This document shows, in pieces, positions 11,968-23,830 of a DNA stretch of 64,000 bases. The notes beneath the pieces were generated by a model. The model saw only the letters and a list, made by a program, of their open reading frames with translations. It did no database searches and was not told the DNA's origin. A program made the translations under genes and the position numbers. The stretch is from positions 42,132,941 to 42,196,940 of the forward strand of contig NC_135378.1 of the NCBI RefSeq assembly GCF_049243985.1. Reading direction: 5' to 3'. Each line of letters opens with the position of its first letter. Within the stretch, counting starts at the first letter, position 1. The stretch comes from Paroedura picta (lineage: Eukaryota > Chordata > Lepidosauria > Squamata > Gekkonidae).

Positions 11968-13235
11968 TTAACTAAATAAGATTTCAGATCAATAGAAAGA
12001 ACAATAAGAGCAGCAGTATCACTTAAGAACACTCTCAGGTAGGGTGTAGAATTAAAACTTGTGCATTCTCACTTTTCAAAATTTAGCAATTTGTCTAACT
12101 TCAATCAATTCTGAAAATCAAATTCAATTTGTTCAGTTTGTCTGGATCATATTTTTTTTGTAAGAGAGAGAGAGAGAGAGAGAGAGACCACATTTCCGTT
12201 GATGAACTTCCAAACTATAAACTGAAATGCTGTTAAAATTACTTTTTAAAAAATCATGTATGCAAGGCATCAATTAATTGACCTATTTGTCTTCTGTCCT
12301 TTTTGCTTTCCTTGCCGACTGTTCTTTTGCTTAACCCTTCAATGACTTAGTTAAACGCTAGATTGAATTTCACCATTTCTATTTGAACTAGCTTTCTAGT
12401 AGTTCACTGAAGGGTTTATAGTTATCATGAGTGACCAAAGTGCTTGGGTGTGTGTGCTCAGGTCAGTGTGTGTAGCTCTGTCTGTGTGGTGAGGGCTGAA
12501 TCTTTCTAAAATAAAACAGCTGCATACGAAATGGTCAAGGCACTAAAGGCAATATGATAGCTGCTATTAAATCTACTTTGAAACGCTTCCTTTAGCTTTG
12601 ATGATGTTTTCATCTCAAAAGTTGCAACTGATTTTTCCCCCCACTGACCTCAACTCAACCTCACAAAACACATATTCGCTTTTAGTGGGTTCATATTTTT
12701 GTTTCCTTCCTGTGTTGGGGATAAAATCATTTTGTTGCTAAATGCAAAACTTGAGTCCCACCAGTTATTAATGGTGGAAAATGGATGGCTTCTAGTTTGG
12801 GAAAGCATGAGATTGTTCAGATTTGAGTATCATTTGATCAATCACCAGAGATGGCTAATAAGATCACAATCCTAAATGCACTCACTTAGCATCAGACCCG
12901 TGAAAAAACTGGGGCTTATTTCCAAGTAAACAGACATAGAATTGGGTTCTAGATTTGAATTTGAAGTGGCAGGGAAACAAAAAGAAGAAAAGTAGCCATT
13001 TTCTTTCTCTTATCTTGATACTGTGCAGTTTCGTAAAGAAGTTATGTCAAACTAGCCTGTAGTCATTGCTAATTTTGGTGATGCCCCCCCCCCCAATATG
13101 GCCTTCTTCACAGTGAACAATATTATCTTGATCAATGGGCCCTAATGAACATGCCCTGCTGCTGTGACAACAGCTATAAGCAGTCTGGTGACCAGAACGG
13201 CAGAGGCTATCAGAACTCACACCCATTTATGTTAA
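11968..13235. other. intergenic DNA with a (GA)n run and a candidate conserved block
   Basis: A (GA)n microsatellite lies at about 12163-12187. The block 12290-12640 is repeat-poor, AT-rich and holds candidate factor sites (for example TTATCATGAG, AATAAAACAGCTG), so it may be a distal enhancer. A short recurrent motif (CACAATCCTAAATG... GGGGCTTATTTCCAAGTAAA) lies at 12863-12948. Confidence 0.35.
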
Positions 13236-13450
13236 GGTGACCAGATTGTCCCATTTTTGGAGGGACATATGGGGGTACCTGGCAAATTGTACTTATGTTG
13301 AAATTTAAAAATATATATTACAATACTATTTTTACGTTCTATGCATTCTATGAAAATTTTTGTTGCTCCATATAGATCAAATTTTTAATCAAGAACCCCC
13401 CCCCCCCGGTCAATGGTGTCCCGCTTTACCAATGTTAAAATCTGGTCACC
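13236..13450. mobile_element. small inverted-repeat DNA transposon flanked by TTAA
   Basis: Ends are exact 12-bp inverted repeats, GGTGACCAGATT and AATCTGGTCACC, directly flanked on both sides by TTAA (13232-13235 and 13451-13454). Inside, GTCCCATTTTTGGAGGGACA near the left and GTCCCGC near the right extend a looser symmetry. A TTAA duplication suggests piggyBac. Because TTAA is palindromic, a TA duplication (Tc1/mariner) with one more base in each end fits equally well. No transposase is present. A poly-C run lies inside. Confidence 0.75.
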
Positions 13451-13567
13451 TTAATATCAAGGCCCTTGGCTGAAACATAGCAAGGGAACAATGCCTTTGG
13501 GAAAACTGTATAAATGTTCAGTTGAAATTAATGAGTAATACAACAGGGCTTCATCAAGACAACCAAT

Positions 13568-13775
13568 GGGGTGTGGTAGATAAGAGTGTCAGACTAGAAT
13601 CTGGCAGGTCCATGTTCAGATCCATACTCTGCATGTAAGCTGGCTGGGTGACCTTGGAATAGCCCTACACTTTCAGCCTAACACTCCTCATGGTTGCTGT
13701 AACGACACAATGGAGAAGAGGATGATGGAAGTCACTTGTGGCTTTCCATTAGGGGAAAGACAAGGTATCAATGAA
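13568..13775 (+). repeat. old tRNA-derived SINE
   Basis: A tRNA-like head (GGTAGATAAGAGTGTCAGACT, then GGTCCATGTTCAGATCC) is followed by CTGGGTGACCTTGGAATAGCC and a diverged body ending in an A-rich stretch. It resembles the general squamate tRNA-SINE layout but is older than the TTC-tailed copies. Confidence 0.6.
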
Positions 13776-13919
13776 GTAAATACATAAACCCAAGCATTGT
13801 GTTGCATGACAATATTACATGGAAGTGACCCATACAGAGATCAGGAACTAGAGGCCTTTGAGCCAAAACTGACTCCTGAAGAGTGCCAGCTGTTCTCACA
13901 GATGCCACCTCAAAGACAA

Positions 13920-14233
13920 GAGAGCCAGCTTGGCGTAGTGTTTAGGAGTGCAGACTTCTAATCTGGCATGTCGGGTTCGATTCTGCACTCCCCCACATGC
14001 AGCCAGCTGGGTGACCTTGGGCTCCCCATGGCACTGATAAAGCTGTTCTGACTGAGCAGTGATATCAGGGCTCTCTCAGCCTCACCTACCTCACAGGGTG
14101 TCTGTTGTGGGGAGAGGAAAGGGAAGGCGACTGTAAGCCGCTTTGAGCCTCCTTCGGGTAGAGAAAAGCAGCATATAAGAACCAACTCTTCTTCTTCTTC
14201 TTCTTCTTCTTCTTCTTCTTCTTCTTCTTCTTC
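13920..14233 (+). repeat. tRNA-derived SINE with (CTT)n tail, nearly full length
   Basis: Head: GAGCCAGCTTGGCGTAGTG, a tRNA-like A box, and GGTTCGATTCTGCACTC as B box. Body: CAGCCAGCTGGGTGACCTTG, GGGTGTCTGTTGTGGGGAGA, GTAAGCCGCTTTGAGCCTCC and AGCATATAAGAACCAACT. The tail is an unbroken CTT repeat of more than a dozen units. It is one of the least diverged copies in the window. The long acidic minus-strand frame across it is only the microsatellite read as GAA codons. Confidence 0.88.
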
Positions 14234-16274
14234 TATAGCTGCTGTCAAAAGGCCCACTTTGAAGAATAGGAAAACTGACCTACCCCCCCCCCCATCATAG
14301 CCTTTCTGCAAAATGAATTGCTAGCTGGTGGACTCTTGTAATACAGATAATGGGGTGTGTAGAAAATGATTCAACTAGCCATATTTTGGAGGCAAATTCT
14401 TCCCGAGTTTCTATGAGACTGATGTCCTATTTGGCAGCCTTCCTACATCTAGTCCTCTAGCAAGTACTGCCTTGTAAATTATAAAATGCAGTCCTTGGCA
14501 GTCCCATTCCGAGCAGTTTTATTATTATGAGATTATGGTGAGATCTGATAAACTGTTATAATCATCTCTTATAAACACTTTATTAAACATCCCGCTATCT
14601 CAAACCCGAGAATGTTGTCCAAACACATCCCAGGTTTGGTCATTCAAAAAATGAAGTATGATTAGCATCTATGAAAAGCAACAGCCGTAATATAAACAAG
14701 ATTAGCCTTGGATAAACAACACTTGGCTCACTGAGCGTAAGAGTACAGGAAGGCCAAGAAGAGATTGTTGACAATTTCCCTGCATTATTTATACTGGCTG
14801 AAATGCCATTTTAATCTCAATATGTTCTGGAAAGAGCTAATTCAGTAGAAGGAAAGCTCCTGGGAGATGTTCCACTGATGCAATTTCTTGGGGAGTTTGT
14901 ACTCCCCCTTTCCCCACCCCCAAGATAATAGTCGATTTCAGGGTTTGGTTGGCTCTCCATCTCAGGGCTGAGATTCTTCATGGATGTAGTGTAAAGTGTC
15001 TGATGTCTCCTCAACACTCTCAGCTCTTCAATGTGCAAAGCCAGACTCTGCTCTTAAGAAGTTGATTTCTCCCAGCCTTCTAGCAAATGCTCAGTGGAAT
15101 TTAAATCTACATTGATAATAGCAGGGATTTTAACTACTGAAGATGACTTTCTCTTGACCTAATGATCTTGAGTAGGGGAGTCAAAGTATGCTGTAGTTCG
15201 AATTACTGTTCTCACTATTGTTCTACTGTTCTATTATAGTGTTCTATTGTTATTTACTGTTTAGCGTTACTGTTATTTATAGCTACCAATTTTTCTCTAC
15301 TGTTCTCGTTCCACTAGGTTTTATATAAACCGCCATGAGCCTCAAGGAAGGGCAGGATATAAATGTAATATTAAATAAATAAACAAATAAAAGAGGAAAC
15401 TTCAGTCCGATCCTAGCTCAGTGAAGAATTTTTTTTTACACATGTATTTTAAAGAACTCTAGTTAGGGTTTAGGGAGTTTCCTGAAACTACTTTAAAATC
15501 AGTACTGTCTTCTGAAGATAGTCAAAGTTTCAAGGGCTCTTTAAAACATGATGGTGTATGCCAGTATTTGCAAACTTTGCAGGGCAGGACTTCCCTACTT
15601 CCCCCTTCTATTAAAGTCCACTGAGCCCCTTCTCCCAGTTTGGTTCCTGTGGTCTATGGAGGGAGGGGGAAATAGCACAAATCATCTTTGCACCTTTCAC
15701 AAACAAAAATGCCATTCTGGTAGAGAAACTGAATGGTTTGGAGATGGATGCTTCTGAATTCATCTTATGTCATTTGTGTTTCTCTCTGTGAAGATCAGAG
15801 TCCTAAAAATGATATTAGAATAGTAGTAGCATGATGTAAAGCTTGATCAATGTGGTATCTATCCCAGCATTTATCAGAAATACTTGATCCAAGTGGCTTC
15901 TGAAAAAAATAAGTTTGGCACCCGTGAGGGAATCAGAGAGAGAACTGTAACATTCCAAGGATAGCGGAATAGGTGATTTAGAAAAGAAGCTAGAACCTAT
16001 TTTCATACATGATATATTTAGTAATTTAGGAGAGCAGAGAGCAGTTAGCAACCAAGTTTGTATTCTTTGGGTGAATATGGGCCTGCCCTCAGCCTAAGAT
16101 TTTTACAGTGTAAATGTGTTTGTGTAAGAAAACACAAAGCGTTCACTAATTTTCTCTCAGAAACTGGGGCTTTGAGACAGCTTCTGTGTCTTCCTCACAC
16201 TAGCCTACTTTTTAATCACAAAACACAGGCTCTGATACATCCATATTCTCTGAGACAGGTTCTCTACCAACTAA
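14234..16274. other. intergenic DNA with a candidate conserved block and a LINE tail
   Basis: No gene seen. The block 14400-14830 is AT-rich, free of recognised repeats, and carries GATA/Fox-like strings (GATCTGATAAACTGT, CATCTCTTATAAACA, TGGATAAACAACA). At 15310-15392 a string like TATAAACCGCCATGAGCCTC ... GGGCAGGATATAAATG followed by AAATAAATAAAC looks like the 3' end of a CR1/L2-type retroelement on the + strand. Confidence 0.4.
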
Positions 16275-16550
16275 AGAGAGCCAGTTTGGTGTAGTGGTTA
16301 GGAGTACAGACTTCTAATCTGGCATGCCAGGTTCGATTCTACACTCCCCCACATGCAGCCAGCTGGGTGACCTTGGGCTCACCACTGATAAAACTGTTCT
16401 GACTGAGCAGTGATATCAGGGCTCTCTCAGCCTCACCCACCTCACAGGGTGTCTGTTGTGGGGAGAGGAAAGGGAAGGTGACTGTAAGCCACTGAGCCTC
16501 CTTTAGGTAGAGAAAAGTGGCATATAAAAACCAACTCTTCTCCTTCTTCT
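16275..16550 (+). repeat. tRNA-derived SINE, same subfamily as the copy at 13.9 kb
   Basis: It shares GTTAGGAGTACAGACTTCTA, GGTTCGATTCTACACTCCCC, ACTGATAAAACTGTTCTGAC and GGGTGTCTGTTGTGGGGAGA with the copy at 13.9 kb, and ends in a short pyrimidine tail. Small internal deletions are visible (for example near the CCACTGAGCCTCC block). Confidence 0.87.
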
Positions 16551-18197
16551 AAAATTCTGGCAACACAAACCCTATCTCCGCCAATTCACTAATTCAACCT
16601 GCTTATACACAAGGTCGGTTCTCAGTCAAGTTCCCTCCCATCTCTCTTTCTCTAAAGGTTCAGAAAGACCTTTGGTCATCTGCCACTCCCTCAGGCCCAC
16701 CCCCTCACCTCCACCCCCACCACGCTTGTCAACCTCTTTCTGAGCCAGAAGAAAGGGAAAGAGAACACTTCTGTATTCTGCTTCTCCTCCTTCACACAGG
16801 CACACATTCCTAACAGGTGGAGTGGCAAGTAATATGACAGACAATTATCCTTACTCAAGACTGCTTTTTTTGTGCCTTACTGTATTTTTTCAATTGTGTG
16901 TTTTATGGTAGCCTTGCAGCAGTTTTGCAGCGCTGTCAGAAAAAAGACCCAATGCAAGCAGCCAATTGCTACATTTCATCAAAAGGATGCAGGAGGCTCC
17001 AAGCCCAAAAGACATGTTGGAATAAGACAGGTTTTGCTGTTTCATGCATGCACTGGTCAGATTTTTTCCCCTGAATCTTCCAGATAAATTCTGTAAATAA
17101 AGAATCCTTTATCAAACACAGCTCATACCTGTTGTTTCCTCAGTACAATATGTGCTTCTCCTGAACAGCTTATATAAGCAGGTTCACACCTGCCAAAGAG
17201 CCATGCACCAACACAAAGATAAACGGAGACAATCCCAAGAACACTGGGCCATGGAGGATTCACCTTCCTGACAGGCAGTGGGAAGGCACCCTGAATAGTA
17301 CTGCTGAACATTCATATCTGCCTTGTGCAGAATGCAAAATATTCTGGAACTTAGTTACAAAGAAGATATGTCCTGACTGCACCTTGAGTCTAAACTATTA
17401 ATTGGAATGGCCATAGAGACAAGACTATGATCACAAAATACAAGCCAAGCAGTTTAACTGACACTACTCATATTATCAACAAAAAAGAAGGAAGGGGGAA
17501 AGCTAGGATTCTTGAGACACATCAAGAACACATGCAGTGAAACAACAAGCTTATGAAACATAAGGGTCATACATAAATTAATATGGGATATTCCAAGGGC
17601 ATTGTGTGTGGCAAGTCTGCAGTGGAACTTGGCTTTAATTTTCATAGTGGTTTATCCTTAATTATCTCTGCTAGATGGGACAGTAAAATGTAAAATCTCT
17701 AAATGCTTCTTTAGCAGTATTTGATTCTTTCTGGAGAAGTGGGGGGGAAGGATTCAGTTGATTTGTAAAATATTTGTTGCAGAAAGGTATTTTTAAATTA
17801 AATGTATTTGTAAAATATTTGCTGTGCAACATTGTAAAAGACACCAACACTAGAAATACATGTCAAGAATATAACAGATTTTATTATAATGGAAAGTGAC
17901 AGATTGTGTTATCAATTTCTGAGAACACATCTTGGACTTTTTTCTGAACAAACTTTAGCTTAAACAACAAATAGCAGAAAACTAGAAAGATTATGTTCAG
18001 GGTCACTAGGCTTCTTTTGGTAGATTGTTCATTAAAGTCTTGAAAAAGCTCTGCACTTTCTTTTAAATAGGACACTTCTTAATAAGCCTGGGTCTTCTAT
18101 ACAAAGAGCAGAAGCTATAAACAGGACAGTGTTCTACCCAAGAAGAGTTGGGCTTGTAGCATCATCTCATATATACCTGCATGGAAGATGCAGTACA
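16551..18197. other. intergenic DNA, nothing recognised
   Basis: AT-rich sequence without a supported gene or repeat family. Confidence 0.35.
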
Positions 18198-18390
18198 GCT
18201 AGGACTGCCAACCTCTAGGAAGCTAGAGATTGCCTAGGATTATAATTGATCTCCAGATAACAGGAAAATCCAGCTGCAAAAGCGCCTTGAATGTGCATTC
18301 TCCAGCGTGTATGGAATAAGCCTTTGTCCTTTGCCTTGAAAACTCTATGGGGGGTCACCCTAAATTGGCTGTGACTTACAGCATTTTGCA
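18198..18390 (+). repeat. composite: MITE-like fragment plus 5S-SINE 3' half
   Basis: GGACTGCCAACCTCTAGGAA with TAATTGATCTCCAGATAACA (18198-18262) is the end of a dispersed squamate repeat that starts with GGTTGCCAACCTCCAGG. It is followed at about 18321-18390 by CCTTGAAAACTCTATGGGGG and GTCACCCTAAATTGGCTGTG, the 3' half of a 5S-derived SINE without its 5S head. Confidence 0.5.
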
Positions 18391-18739
18391 CCAGCACCAT
18401 GGCAACTAATAATACTCATATTTATGCACTTGACATTGACTCCAGACATATTTTGTGAAACTTTTCTCAGGGTAATTGACATAGGGTCATAATCTATGAT
18501 TATATAAAGGGACTTTAATGGGGTACTTAATCCTCTTCTGGTATAGTAATACACCCATTATTCCTATTACTCCCATTGCTTTCTCCCCCCCCCCCAAAAA
18601 AAAGCCTTGCTATAGTAAAAGAGGTGATCCTAGGGTACATGGAAGACACATATGAGATTGGTCACATATTTCACTTTTATTTCCTCCCATCATGAAAAAC
18701 TTGCAATCAGATTTTTAAATATATATGCATTTATATTTG

Positions 18740-18935
18740 ATGGAAAGTGCCATCAAGTTGCAGCCAGTTTATGCCGGTCTTGCAGGGTTTTCAGAGCAAG
18801 AGCCATTCACAGGAGGTTTGCCATTGTCCACCTCTGCATATGAACCCTGGATTTCCTTGGTGGTTCTCCCATACAGATATGGACCAGGGCAGATTCTGCT
18901 TAATTTCTGACATCTGACAAGATCAGGCTAGCCAG
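18740..18935 (-). repeat. 5S rRNA-derived SINE, reverse orientation
   Basis: On the minus strand it reads GATCTTGTCAGATGTCAG, then CTGTATGGGAGAACCACCAA, then a GGCAAACCTCCT-type body, and ends at the GCAACTTGATGGCACTTTCC 3' part. Order and motifs match the 11.75-kb copy. It is diverged in the 5S head. Confidence 0.7.
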
Positions 18936-18954
18936 GACTATTCAGGTCAGAGAA

Positions 18955-19195
18955 CTTGCATTTGTATATGTTTCTTTGTTTGTTTGTTCAAATCCTGCTT
19001 TTCTTCCTAGTTCAGATTCAGAGCAGCTCTTGTCCTCCATTTCCCCACAAAACCAGCACTGGAACATAGACTAGGCAGACAGTTTGTGACAGGCTCAAGG
19101 TCCCCCAGCAAGCTTCCATAGCAAAATCTGATATTGGAACCAGGGTCACCAATGATCCTAGTTGGCTTCTCTAGCCACAATACTACACTTTCTCT
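18955..19195 (-). repeat. tRNA-derived SINE, reverse orientation, older type
   Basis: On the minus strand the order is a diverged head (TTGTGGCTAGAGAAGCCAAC), GGTTCCAATATCAGATTTTG as a B-box region, GCTTGCTGGGGGACCTTGAG, a GTCTGCCTAGTCTATG body and an AAACAAACAAACAAAG tail. This layout is seen again at 31.3 kb. Confidence 0.6.
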
Positions 19196-19999
19196 AATCT
19201 AATCAATTTCTGTAATCTAATGTGATGGTATCAGGGATTCCTTACCTGAAGCCCATGAATTCCCAGAGCTGGTGCACACAATAAAACAATCCTTGTAAAA
19301 GATATAGTGTTTATTTGAATAATATTCAGAAATAGTTTTATCTCTAGACAACATACCATTCTATGATCTTACATCAAAGAAAACAAGGAAGTCTAACACA
19401 TTTAAAATCTGCATTTGATTGCACACGTTTACAGGCCAAAGACTATAGCACAAGCATTCTCTACATTGTTGTGTTGCAATGGAAGCATTTCATAGTCCAC
19501 GCTAGTCCAAGCTTTTAATACATCATGCTAGCCTTCTTCACTCAATTATTTTGAGGGAGGAGTTGCTAACTGCTATCAGGTGATGATGACAATCCAATCA
19601 GGATACCTTCTTGCTGAAACACTCTAGTAAATTACCTCATCACTCCAGATTCTCCCCCTCGATCCTGCAGGCCAGGTTCTTATGGTGGGCCAATTATCCT
19701 ATTCCTAACTCTGACCTTGAAGATGCTAATGGCCAGGAAGACAGAGAGGCCCACCTAGAAACACCTGCAAGATGGAATGAGCCTGTTGCTTATACACATT
19801 AACCCTTGGCCCAAGGGCCTTGGGAGGAATCAAGGATGCTTTGCCTCCGAGATCACTATAATAAATTCTATTATTCTGCAATCAGACTGAAGTTCACGAT
19901 AAAATACACCACCAAGGTTATTATTTTTATTGATGGATTGATTGCATAGCATGGCATGTGTGTAATATAGCCAGGAGATCCTAAGATTGTTGTGATGTC
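19196..19999. other. unclassified AT-rich segment
   Basis: No gene. The stretch 19219-19900 has some features of a transposable element, but its ends could not be fixed (see rejected list). Confidence 0.3.
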
Positions 20000-20135
20000 A
20001 GGCAAGAGATGTTTGGAGGTGGTTTGCTATTGCCTGCCCGCACTGTCAGGACCCTTGTATTCCTTGGAGGTCACCCTTCCAAGTGCTAACCAGGGTCAGC
20101 CTTCCAAGATCTGACAGGATTGAGCTTGCCTGGGT
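20000..20135 (-). repeat. 5S rRNA-derived SINE, reverse, partial
   Basis: On the minus strand AATCCTGTCAGATCTTGGAA, GGCTGACCCTGGTTAGCACT and GGCAATAGCAAACCACCTCC appear in the order expected for a 5S-SINE. The 3' part is truncated or too diverged to follow. Confidence 0.65.
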
Positions 20136-20637
20136 GCCACCAAGGTGCCTTAACATGTCTCTCTGGGCAAATGAATCATTGGGAACTCAAAGGAAAGGTT
20201 CTAAAAATACTCTGATACTTCTGAGATGCTCTCAATGCCTAGTGACAGGCAAAATATGTCTGGCTGTATGAATGGTCTCTGGTGATGAGCAGACCTGGAA
20301 CCGCTTAAGCTGACTCTTGGGAAAGGGCAGTTGGGTGTGGTGGAGTCCTGTGCCTATGTGGAAGGATCCAACCTGGTGGTTTAGACAGTATACACCTGCT
20401 TGTTACCATAAAGAAATTCAGATCACAGTCTGGAGCCGTAACTAGTTTAGGTACCTCAGCCAGGCTTCTCCTGGGATGGTCGAGACCCATGCTGCTGAAC
20501 TGTTGTTTAAAAACAGCATGTACAGCATGGTGCTTACCCAACTACACCTTATAACTGAGGGAAGGTTTTATTTTTAAATATCCTGGTTCCTGCAACTCTT
20601 AACAGGCTATGCCTATCACAGGGAGTTCTGCCTCTTT

Positions 20638-20880
20638 GAGAGCCAGCCTGGTGTAGTGGTTAAGAGCAACAGACTCTAATCTGGAGAACTGAGTTTGATT
20701 CCCCACTCCTCCTCCACATGCAGCCAGCTGAGTGAACTTGGGCTAGTCACAGAACTCTCTCAGCCTCACCTACCTCACAGGGTGCCTGTTGTAGAGAGGA
20801 GAAGAGATAGGGGTTTGTATGTCACTTTGGAACTCCTTTGGGTAGTGAAATGCAGGGTATAAAAAGCCAGCTCTTCTTTG
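20638..20880 (+). repeat. tRNA-derived SINE
   Basis: Full-length-looking copy: GAGAGCCAGCCTGGTGTAGT, ACTCTAATCTGGAGAACTGA, CCACATGCAGCCAGCTGAGT, CTCACAGGGTGCCTGTTGTA and GGGTATAAAAAGCCAGCTCT. It differs from the 13.9 and 16.3-kb copies in the middle and so belongs to a second subfamily shared with the copy at 1.46 kb. Confidence 0.85.
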
Positions 20881-22346
20881 TCACATGATCCCTTATAGCC
20901 ATTTGTTTAGGTTAGTTTAGACATTGGGCAGAGCTGTCAGTCTTTCAAGGATCACACCTTAATGATGCTTTTCATTAGAAGGCCGTAGGTGAATTTGGTA
21001 AGCCTGAAAAGTAGCCTTCAGGCTGCAGTAAAATGCCTTACAGCTGGTAACGATTTATGGGAGTGGTTTCTATTGAAATCAGGGGGATTCATGTCCTCTT
21101 CCTGGTGCTTAGAATCAGACTGGTCTGCTGTGATTTTTTAACAATAGGCACCCTCTCTTGAAATCTCACAGACATAAACTGCAACCCAAAAGCAACACAA
21201 CACATTCATGGACCTTCTTTCAATTGCTTATACATCTGAAGGTTTCAAGATGGGAACAATCTCCACAAATCACACCAGCTTTACCGAAAGCAAGGTCTGA
21301 CTCTAAACAGCCATTGCGCTCTTTAAAACAGTAGCAAGGGGAGGGATACAGCCCTCTTTAATGGTTTGGTTGTTCAAACAACAATTGGAATTGGATAAAT
21401 GCTTTCAGCTGGGATCACTTTCCTAATACCTTTGTAGGAAATGGGATTCCCAGTCAGTGCTACTGTGAGCACCTGACTGTGCATCAGGCGGGTGAGGCAG
21501 CAGTAGCTTGTCTACGAGAGATGTTAGAGCTGATGCTACAGAATAGAACAGGGGTTGAATCCAACCATTTTTTCTATGGCTGAAAAGGGGAGGTGCTTCC
21601 CCTTTGATCACTAGCAAGCCTGTGTGGAGGACCACGAGCCCCACCTGAGCAAACGTCATGAGAAAGGAGGGCTGTACTGAGGAGGGGAATTAAGTGAGCC
21701 AGCAGGATCTAACCCAACATAACCCCATCAAAAACAGTTATGTCAATGCAAGACTTATCATTTACAAGTCCCATTTGCTGGAGCCACTTGTGTGTATTCA
21801 ATTTTATTTTCTTTATTTAGAAAATTTCTATGATGCTTCTTCCAAAAAAGAAAAAATTGAGGCAGCTACAGCCTATATGCTTTTAATACTCCAACTTTGG
21901 TTCTCACCCGCATCAAAGAATTGAAGACGAGCAGGAAAAGAATCAAGCATCCACCATGTAAACATTGAGGACTAGTTGTGACAGTACTTTATATTCATGG
22001 ATGGAAAATATATATCAGTTACATAGTTAAAACCTGATCAGCACATCCTATGGACCCACCTTAGAGTTGGCTGGTATAGACAAACCAAGCTGAGTCTATA
22101 CATTTCTCATTTTTAAAAAAATAATTTATATTTGCATCCTGACATCTAGTATATTTATATAAATAGAAAGTAGTTTAACAAAACTAGCCTTAATTAGTTC
22201 CTTTAAATAGAGTTCTGTAACTCTCTCCTCAGATAAATATAACTTAATCCATTGATCAAGATATGGAGAAACTGAATTTTCACAAACAATATTCCAGTTT
22301 CAGATCTTAGAAATGCTGAGGTCATGCTCTTATGGGTATCTAATAC
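20881..22346. other. intergenic DNA with second copy of an unclassified repeat
   Basis: No gene. Positions 21545-21720 resemble 5885-6070 (shared CCTTTGATCAC, GGGAATTAAGT and GGATCTAACCC in order). Nothing else is recognised. Confidence 0.35.
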
Positions 22347-22493
22347 GCACTTTCACACGCACTAAAAATGCACTTTCAATCCACTTTCAATGCACTTTGC
22401 AGCTGGATTTTACAGTGTGAAATAGCCAAATTCCAGTTGAAAGTGGTCTTTGAAATGAATTGAATCTGCATTATTTAGTATGTGTGAAAGCAC
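22347..22493. mobile_element. hairpin MITE, copy 1
   Basis: Ends form an imperfect inverted repeat of about 27 bp: the left begins GCACTTTCACACGCACTAAA and the right, on the minus strand, begins GTGCTTTCACACATACTAAA. The centre has CACTTTGCAGCTGGATTTTA and CAGTGTGAAATAGCC. Copies with the same layout lie near 30.2, 32.3 and 49.0 kb. Confidence 0.75.
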
Positions 22494-23664
22494 CCATAGG
22501 TTTTAGCATTCTGAAATTTGCACTATGTTCACAGCATCAACTGGAAGAGATTTTTAAAAGATTTTTTATAATGGAAAAGAACCTGCTTACCCCATAAGTC
22601 CTCCAAAACTTCAAAGACCTGACTGGCATACAGTTTAAGTTATATATCACTTAAAAAAACACTTTTATTGAAGATTTTAAAACCTTAACATAAAAGACAG
22701 ATAATTAAAAATAAATTAAAGAGAACAGAAAGCAAAAATATATTTTAAAAGCTTCAAATTCTATTTACAAACTTATAAATCACTTTTGTTGCTTAGGAAA
22801 AAAGGATTGGGTGAAATGGCTTTAGGCTTTTATTTTATGCAGATATAGTCCTTATTTTAATTTCACAGATCTACATTATGAAAATTGCCACCTTTCTTAA
22901 GGAAAAATATTATCCCTCCCAAAGCAGCTTCCCCTCTCCTTCCCCCCAAATTGATTGTTCTGCCAGCATCCATATGGGTCCTCACTTTCATGGCCAACGC
23001 CCATTCCTGGAAGCAACATGTCCTTCAAATGCCAAGGTACAATTTTAGATTCCCCAAATGCTCTCCATATGTTACTATTCATTATTTCTGCCCATCCTGT
23101 TACCACTGAGATGCTTACACAAGGATCTAATTAAACACAGTGAGTGTAGCACCCTGGCAGATACAAGATATATGGCAGGCATAGCCAGCCTGATGAACAT
23201 GGTCAGGAAGCCACGTCAGGGATGAGTGGAAGATTCTGAATCCCAGTCTAGGTGTGGGTTTGACAGGCATTGTTCAATACCCAGGAGGAGATGAAGGCTA
23301 TGAAATATATGTGAATGGGGAAAGATAACACACGAACGTGGTCATTCCAGGACCCAAGATCCCACTTCGAAGCCACTTCGAAGCCCATACAGTGCTTAAA
23401 TACTACTACTCTACCTGGTCTCCTTTCTCACCAACGCTGGATGGGAGACTTGCCATTTTAAAGCTGAATTCCTCCTTCCTTGAAACCTGACCTCTTAATT
23501 CCACCTTTGTTTGGTTATGGTTATTTATTTATTTATAGTTAGATTTATAGATGTCAGCCTTCATCAAGAGTTCCTGAACAATGCCATTGGTAGTGAAGTG
23601 GTTTGGGAGCTGAGTTGGATGTATCCTAGCTAGCTGTTTATTTTGCCATATGTACAGCAACTAT
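22494..23664. other. intergenic DNA with an L1-type 3' end candidate
   Basis: At about 22655-22770 ACTTTTATTGAAGATTTTAA followed by AT-rich sequence looks like a minus-strand LINE 3' end (AAAATCTTCAATAAAA on that strand). The rest has no recognised feature. Confidence 0.35.
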
Positions 23665-23830
23665 GGTTGGGTTAGAATGTGAGAGATCCACGTTCAACCC
23701 CCCCACTTGGGGTCAGCTCCTCTGTCTAACCTAAAGGGTTGTTGTAAGGAAAACTGAACAGGTGAGAAGCATGTAAATTAACTTGAACTCACTGAAGCAG
23801 GCTGGGAGGGAAACACATTGCTCAGCTCTT
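23665..23830 (+). repeat. diverged SINE-like fragment
   Basis: A sequence with GGGTTAGAATGTGAGAGATC and a B-box-like CCACGTTCAACCCC is followed by AAAGGGTTGTTGTAAGGAAA, similar in order to squamate tRNA-SINEs. It is old and its boundaries are rough. Confidence 0.4.

Noticed and set aside
13958-14311. Minus-strand frame with a long glutamate run
   Set aside because: The Glu run is the CTT tail of a SINE read backwards.
19219-19900. Possible LTR-like fossil on the minus strand
   Set aside because: A poly(A)-signal-like string and a TG/CA end were seen, but no second end, target duplication, primer site or internal coding part could be established. Family and extent stay unknown.
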